Assembly (NCBI GenBank): GCA_965112735.1
Contig: OZ218951.1
Location: 3,224,001-3,288,000, forward strand
Reading direction: 5' to 3'
Source of the DNA: Phaeosaccion multiseriatum
Lineage: Eukaryota; Ochrophyta, other classes
Length of the DNA: 64,000 bases
The first letter of the stretch is position 1, and every line of letters starts with the position of its first letter. The translations under genes were made by a program, and so were the position numbers. Below are positions 58,142-64,000 of this stretch, piece by piece. A model generated the notes under the pieces. The model did no database searches. It saw nothing but the letters and a program-made list of their open reading frames with translations, and had not been told where the DNA came from.

Positions 58142-60946
58142 CTGGAAGGAGTACGTGTCAGTGAAAATGTACACTCTCGCCCGCGACCCGGGTCCAGCGA
58201 AGAGGCTCCTCTTGAAGTCACGCCAAGCAGGAAGGCCATGCATCACCTCGCCTGATTGTTTACCTCCGCACCTTGGCTGCCACTAACAGCCAGCAAGGCC
58301 AGATGCACAGCACCCTCACATAGCTAGACATCACACTCGGGGGGTTGCTTGACTTACCAGCGCATAGGTCGACAGAAGGAGGGCTTCACTCGGTTGAACC
58401 GTCGTAACAGTCCAAGAGGCAGAGGCGCCGGGGGGGGGGCGAAGGCGGGCGCGGACAGTTAACAATCAACGTGGAGGCGGGAAACAAGGCAACAATATAT
58501 ATATCAGTATGCAAGTCTTAATCTAATCCTGCGGAGGAGCGATGGTGCCACTCAGAAGGACAACGCAAGGAGTATCATGGTGGAGGAAGTAGGAGCAGCT
58601 TGCCCAGCTACGACTCACCAAATACCATCCGGACCGACCGGAATGCAGCACGCTTTGTCGGCAGGGGTGGATACCTGAGCGTGGCCCCATACACAGCGCA
58701 GGAGCAGAGAGTGGAAGCAGGAGGGGCAGGTTCACAGAGGAAGAGACAGCCCAAAAAGGTGTGTGCATTGTACTGACTGCAAGCTCATTACGAAGTGGCC
58801 CTACGTCCCCATCCTCAGCACGCCAGAGTCACAGTCATCAAAAGAAAGAAGACACGGCTTTGGCTCCACTACTGTTGTTCCACTAGCTACGATACTGGCT
58901 GGGCGGCCCAGCGACTCGCCACCCTCTTCCTCCACTCGTGCACGCACCTTCAGCTTTTTACAGGCATGGGCCGTCTCGCATTTAGCGGTGGAGTCCCCGT
59001 ACATTCTGAGAGGGGCACAGGCCGGTGGGGAAAGCAGCACGCCTCAGCAAAGGCGGCGTGGCAGGCCAGAGAAGAGGATGTGGCGAACGACGGACTTACC
59101 AAACAGGAATTCTTTCTAGTGCAAGCAGCACTCGACGTGCCCTCGAATATCGCTTCCTGCGGATGGGGTGATGCAAACGATACAGAGAAAGGACAGGCAT
59201 GAGTTACAAGCTTAGCTTAAGCTTCCCAGAGAGCGACTAACGAAGGGGCTCGTGCAATCACCCTTGTCCGTGTAGGACTCACATAGCATGCGTACTCTAC
59301 GCTGCACGTCACGGGGCAGTTCTGCGCACAGCCAGGGGTTCACGTCGCATGAAGAAGGATGGGCCGTCGTCGCCGGTCCAGAGCAAACAGCAGGCCGGCC
59401 AGGACACAGCAGGGAGACCAACCAGGCGTGCGAGCAGAGAGGCGGCGAGAGAGAGGCGTGAGACAGCGAACAGTAGCGATCTCCGCAACAGAACTCCCAC
59501 GATGAATGGAGAGGACGTACGTCATGGAAGATGGAGACGCAGAAAGCACAGGAGGGGACAAGCAAAAAGAGCAAAAGACAGAGACATGCAGGCTGCGACC
59601 GTGCCCGCTGTACCGCTCCTGGCTGTAGCTTCCCTCTCCTCCCACCACCACATCCTCTCCATCGGCAGCGGGTGCCCCCCCCCCCCCCCCCCCAAGCCCC
59701 CGGTCTCTCGCAGAGCAACTGACTGTAATCCAACAACCACACCAAGCCTTGGAGTTATCATAGGAGCCTGCCGCAAGGCTTGCTCTTCGAGGTCGGCAAC
59801 CAAATGGAGGCGGCAGGAGAGTCAAGTGCAGCAGGAGACAGGCCTTCTGGCTGCGCTCGCTCACCTTGAAGGTCACCCCCTGGCAGTACCAGTCCATAAC
59901 GGAGAATGTTTCCAGTATTCGTCCGTCCGCACACAGCAGCAGGAGCCGAGGGGCAGGCAGGTATGGTGCCACATGGACGCGAGGAAGACAAAGTTGTGCC
60001 GTCCAGCGGGAGACGGCACGGCGAGGGAGGAGGAGCCGCAGCCGTTGGGACGCGGGAGGCAAGCAGACCAGCCAGCCACAGGCAGAGAGGAGAAGCGAGC
60101 CCGGCACGAAGGGAAGGGTCGCGTGACATGCCGAACACGCAAGGAGGGGCAGCGAAGCGACACAAGTCAAGGAGGGGAAGGGCGGTAGGGGGGGGGGTGA
60201 GTCTCGCGTCTTGTGACGTCCAGTGAGGCTTCGAAGCAAGTATAACCCAAGGAATATGTAGCTAACACTCCGTCGGGAATAACTACCTCACCAACAAGCC
60301 GCAGCAGAAACACACAGCAATCCAAGTCACGCATGGTTCTTGACTGCGAGCGGCAACAAGGCGACCATGAAGCTGGAGAGACACGCACCCTGCAAGACCT
60401 GCCGTCACGCGCGGGGATGTCGCGCAAATACCAACTTGTGGATGGATCAACATCGCACACGATGGGAACGGTCGAGTCCGGCTGGCATTCACAAGTCAAA
60501 GGGTTATCCGTGGCCTGCCCGCCTGACACCACGCCCCCCACAGCAGTGCAGGCCGTGCTGAAGACTGCTCATCATGCCGAAGGGAGGGAGGAGGGGAGGG
60601 ACGAGAGCACCAGAGGCATGCATAAATAGAGAGAGGTCAGCAGCCAGCGACAGTAATAGCTACGAGGAACCACGAGTAAGTGGAGCAGCGGGAGAGCAAA
60701 GCAGGCAGGCAGGAAGAGAGAGGAGGCATAGGAGTGGGAGAGAGAACGTTCGGAGTGGGCTCGTCAGAAGGCAGGGCAAGTCACCACAGCCCCCGCAGTG
60801 CCCGATGGTTCGGGCCCGGCAGGAGCCTCCTCGTCCCCCTCTCCCCCTTCCCCTCTGAACTCACATGACTGGGCATCGAGCGAAGGGGTAATAGTTGTAG
60901 CAGCAATATAGTAGTAATAGCAGTAGTAGTAGTAGTAGCAGCAGTA

Positions 60947-61003
<57 letters not shown>

Positions 61004-61261
61004 GAGGAGGAGGACGAGGAGGAGTAGAGGAATAGCAGCAGCAGAAGTAGGAGGAGAAGTACTAGTTGTAAATAGCAGAGCAGCAGTAGCACCAGAGGAA
61101 GCAGTAGTAGCAGTGGTGATAGTAGAAGTAGTAGTATTAGTAGTGGTGATAGTAGTATCAGTAGTGGAAGTTGTAGCAGTAGAAGTAGTAGTATTAGTAG
61201 TAGTAGTAGTAGTAGTAGTAATAGTAGTAGTAGTTGTAGAGTAGTAGTAGTAGTAGTTGTA

Positions 61262-61297
<36 letters not shown>

Positions 61298-61298
61298 C

Positions 61299-61337
<39 letters not shown>

Positions 61338-61341
61338 TGTA

Positions 61342-61386
<45 letters not shown>

Positions 61387-62386
61387 AAAGTAGTAGTAGT
61401 AGTAGTAGTAGTAGCAGTAGTAGAGTAGTAGCAGAGGAGTAGCTAGGGCGGACGGGGAGCAGGATTAGCAGCAACAGGGGTGAGTGAACCCGTTCCCCTC
61501 ACGCAGCCCACAGGCCAGCCCAGGCTACATCGTCGCGCATCCCGGCTGCCAAGACCCTCCCTCCACACACACTCGCTTGAGGATCTTCCTCACTCACCTC
61601 TGGAGGACACGAGACGCGAAGTAATTAGCGCGGGGGGGTGGTTGTGGGGGAGGCGTGTGAGGCGGGCAGACTGCACTCCCAGCAAGCGAGCATGGCCGAG
61701 GCAGACAGAGTGAAGCAGCGATTGGCACCAGCCACCCCCCGCGGGGCGGGGAGAGGAACAAAAGTCGGAATGAAACCCCCTGCCTCGACTCACCGACACA
61801 TGTGATTCCGTCCCACCTAAACCCGTCGTTACAGGTGCAAGTGTAGGAGGCTACCGGGGCCTCCGTAAGTTGCTCGCACTGGGCGTTGACGTCGCAGTTG
61901 TTGGGGCTGTCGGTGCAGTGGCCTTCAGCTGGGGACAGTAGACACGCAAGCAGCAAGCAAGAGAGAGGCAACACACGCACACGCAAGCAACAAGCAAGAG
62001 AGAGGGGAAGTGGGGAAGTTGCCATTAAGCTGATGGCTGGGAGGGGAAAGCTCTCAACCAACAACGGAGACGAGACGTGACGTGGACACGTCCAGGCAGG
62101 AGCCTTCGAGGAGGAGGAGGAGGAGGAGGAGGAGGAGAGGGGGAATGAGCAGGAGAAAACGAGAAAAGGCGGGGGAGGAGGAGGAGAAGGAGGAGGAGGA
62201 GGTGGTGGTTGTGGTGGTGGTGGGGTTGGAGGAGGAGGAGGAGGAGAAGAAGGAGGAGGAGAAGAAGAAGGAGGAGGAGGAGAAGAAGGAGAAGAAGAAG
62301 AAGAAGAAGAAGAAGAAGAAGAAGAAGAAGAAGAAGAAGAAGAAGCACAAGAAGCAGAAGAAGAGGAATAAGAAGAATAAGAAGAA

Positions 62387-62417
<31 letters not shown>

Positions 62418-63974
62418 AAAAAGAAGAAGAAGGAGAAGCAGAAGCAGAAGAAGAAGCAGAAGAAGAAGAAGAAGAAGAAGAAGAAGAAGAAGAAGAAGAA
62501 GAAGAAGAAGAAGAAGAAGAAGAAGGAGAAGCAGAAGAAGAAGCAGAAGAAGAAGAAGAAGAAGAAGAAGAAGAAGAAGAAGAAGAAGAAGAAGAAGAAG
62601 GAGAAGGAGAAGCAGAAGAAGAAGCAGAAGAAGAAGAAGAAGAAGAAGAAGAAGAAGAAGAAGAAGAAGAAGAAGAAGAAGAAGAAGAAGAAGAAGAAGA
62701 AGAAGAAGGAGGCGGAGGTAGAAGCGAGGAATATACGTGTTGCTGTCGACACTCTCCCTGGCTAGCTACGTTCTACGTCCACCTGCTCCCTCTCGATCTT
62801 CATCCTCCCTTGCACGGCAGACCAGACATAGCTACGAGCCGCCCAGACAAGAAGAAGGCACACAACCGTGGACGGGCAACACACCCCTTCCTCCAGTCAC
62901 GCAAAAGGGCCACGCATCGCTTCGCCTCACAGCCCAGGGTAGGACACACAGCACACTAGTCCACAAAGCAAATCAATCACTCTCTTCCTTGCCTTACCAG
63001 TGACAGGGCATATCTCGACGTAAAGAGGGCTTCGTTTCAGTCAAGGGGGGGGGGGGGGGGCAGTCGAGGCCATCATTCGCAGCGAACCACGCACAGCAAT
63101 GCGGACGCGGGGAATGCCTCTTCAGTCGTCAGCTTACAGGGATGAGCAAGGGGGGTATGATGGTGCCACTCAGAAGGACAACGCAAGGAGTAAATGATGG
63201 AGGAAGCAGGAGCAGCTTGCCCAGCTACGACTCACCAAACGCCATCCGGACCGACCGGAAGGCAGCACGCTTTGCCGGCGCGGGTAATTACCTGAGCGTG
63301 GCCCCATACACAGCGCAGGAGCAGAGAGTGGAAGCAGGAGGGGCAGGTTCACAGAGGAAGAGACAGTCCAAGGGGGGTGCCAAGAAAAGGGGTAGGTGTG
63401 TGCATTGTACTGACTGCAAGCTCATTACGAAGTGGTCCTACGTCCCCATCCTCAGCACGCCAGAGTCACAGTCATCAAAAGAAAGAAGACACGGCTTTGG
63501 CTCCACTACTGTTGTTCCACTAGCTACGATACTGGCTGGGCGGCCCAGCGACTCGCCACCCTCTTCCTCCACTCGTGCACGCACCTTCAGCCATACACAG
63601 GCATAGGCCGCTTCGCATTTGGCGATGGAGTCCCCGTACAGCTCAGCACCCTGAGAGGGGCACAGGCCGGTGGGGAAAGCAGCACGCCTCAGCAAAGGCG
63701 GCGGGGCAGGCCAGAGAAGAGGGTGTGGCGAGCGACGGACTTACCAAACAGGAAGTGGCTTCAGTGCAAGCAGCACTCGACGTGCCCTCGAATTTCACTT
63801 CCTGCGGATGGGGCGATGCAAACGATATAGAGAGAGGACAGGCATGAGTTACATGCTTAGCAAGGTTAGTCAGGCTTCCCAGAGAGCGACTAACGAAGGG
63901 GCTCGTGCAATCACCCTTGTCCTTGTAGGACTCACTTCGCATCCGTGCTCTACGCTGCACGTCACGGGGCAGTT
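58142..63974 (-). CDS. Putative modular secreted Cys-repeat/EGF protein (fragmentary, possibly partial at window edge)
   Basis: Scattered minus-strand segments have clean acceptor and donor sites and Cys-rich, phase-compatible translations. Cassette 2: 63974-63936, 63801-63745, 63650-63585, 63413-63292 (phase 0 throughout; 63292 ends phase 2). Together the first three read as repeats of a C-x4-(A/S)-C-x2-A/V-x-F/L-x-G-T/D-S type (NCPVTCSVEHGCE, EVKFEGTSSAACTEATSCL, GAELYGDSIAKCEAAYACVW). EGF exon: 61928-61794. A related segment ends at 59865 (FSVMDWYCQGVTFK). Cassette 1: 59321-59283, 59156-59100, 59005-58948, 58776-58675; its third exon is 58 nt instead of 66 nt, breaking frame. A further candidate exon is 58251-58142 (EVMHGLPAWRDFKRSLF). 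I cannot prove these belong to one transcript or that it is functional. Extracellular location is inferred from the Cys pattern. Confidence 0.3.
58541..59352. repeat. Direct repeat, cassette 1
   Basis: About 0.8 kb, highly similar to 63160-64000 in the same orientation. Weaker similarity extends further left (about 58365 versus 63010). Splice sites and Cys codons are shared with cassette 2. Confidence 0.9.
60895..61441. repeat. (AGT)n microsatellite
   Basis: About 550 bp of AGT trinucleotides with interspersed AGC and GTT variants. Confidence 0.95.
61794..61928 (-). other. EGF-like domain exon (phase 1-1)
   Basis: 135 nt between CCCCAG and GTGAGT encode one complete EGF-like module: six Cys in the order C-TDSPNN-C-DVNAQ-C, then C-T-C and a final C after NDGFRWDGIT. 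Both boundaries are phase 1, the classical arrangement of shuffled EGF exons. It is the best-supported coding piece between 57 and 64 kb. Confidence 0.65.
62107..62715. repeat. (GAA)n/(GGA)n purine tract
   Basis: About 600 bp, GGA-rich at the left and almost pure GAA/GCA to the right. Homopurine-homopyrimidine with mirror symmetry, so triplex-prone. The Lys/Arg/Glu/Phe-only open frames over it are artefacts. Confidence 0.95.
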
Positions 63975-64000
63975 CTGCGCACAGGGGTTCACGTCGCATG
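63160..64000. repeat. Direct repeat, cassette 2 (runs off window)
   Basis: Second copy, offset 4.65 kb from cassette 1 and reaching the window end, so its right boundary is unknown. Confidence 0.9.

Noticed and set aside
58101-58142. A 39-nt intron (GTGGAC...TTTAG) joining two protein-like stretches
   Set aside because: Shorter than any credible intron in the window; a stop codon or pseudogene is at least as likely.
62082-62765. Long Lys-rich and Phe-rich open frames
   Set aside because: Pure translation of GAA/TTC repeats in all frames.
58541-64000. Two direct repeats as LTRs of a retrotransposon
   Set aside because: No gag, protease, reverse transcriptase or integrase motifs between them; no TG...CA ends, primer-binding site or polypurine tract identified at the borders; the repeats carry conserved micro-exon boundaries, which fits exon-cassette duplication better.

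Overview
This is eukaryotic nuclear DNA, most likely from a photosynthetic stramenopile (ochrophyte alga). Genes are dense and intron-rich with canonical GT-AG introns that keep phase. Introns and spacers are packed with microsatellites. Two predicted plastid proteins carry a signal peptide ending in an A-F-type motif (AAAFVP in the Mpv17-like protein, ATAFSFLVP in the SDR), the hallmark of import into a red-algal-derived complex plastid. I cannot name the species. Gene models below were built by hand from splice signals, phase continuity and recognisable protein families; no transcript data were available.

Layout. 0.5-3.2 kb (+): membrane-anchored bulb-lectin-like protein. 4.3-12.6 kb (-): 18-exon 2,4-dienoyl-CoA reductase (FadH type) whose introns hold several minisatellites. 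13.9-16.9 kb (-): plastid-type Mpv17/PMP22 protein. 17.7-20.1 kb (-): C45 (acyltransferase/Tan-like) N-terminal nucleophile hydrolase, divergent from 20.3-23.0 kb (+): cathepsin X/Z. 24.5-30.8 kb (-): large ankyrin protein. 31.2-32.2 kb (-): small protein with a poly-Q/poly-A tail, divergent from 32.4-35.9 kb (+): mitochondrial 3-hydroxyacyl-CoA dehydrogenase. 37.0-39.8 kb (+) and 48.5-51.3 kb (-): two near-identical BCS1-like AAA ATPases in inverted orientation, enclosing an Oxa1/YidC insertase (40.0-43.4 kb, -) and a PPR-SMR-like protein (43.5-48.1 kb, +). 51.8-53.9 kb (+): plastid-type short-chain dehydrogenase. 54.4-56.1 kb (-): acidic hypothetical. 56.5-57.0 kb: a 524-bp TIR/TSD element. 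58-64 kb: repeat-rich DNA with what look like small phase-matched exons of a modular secreted Cys-repeat/EGF protein, in two cassettes 4.65 kb apart.

Themes. FadH and HADH are both fatty-acid beta-oxidation enzymes; Oxa1 and BCS1-like proteins both concern mitochondrial inner-membrane biogenesis, and PPR proteins usually act on organellar RNA. Three divergent gene pairs have only 163-178 bp between start codons. The most unusual signal is a ~20-nt motif (GCAGTTGGTGATACAGCAGC) recurring at well over a dozen loci in exons and introns of unrelated genes, with an apparent strand bias: exons mostly read GTTGGTG in the sense direction, introns mostly CACCAAC, often close to the 3' splice site. The second is the ~3.6-kb inverted segmental duplication whose derived copy carries a truncated Oxa1 tail and abuts both neighbouring genes.
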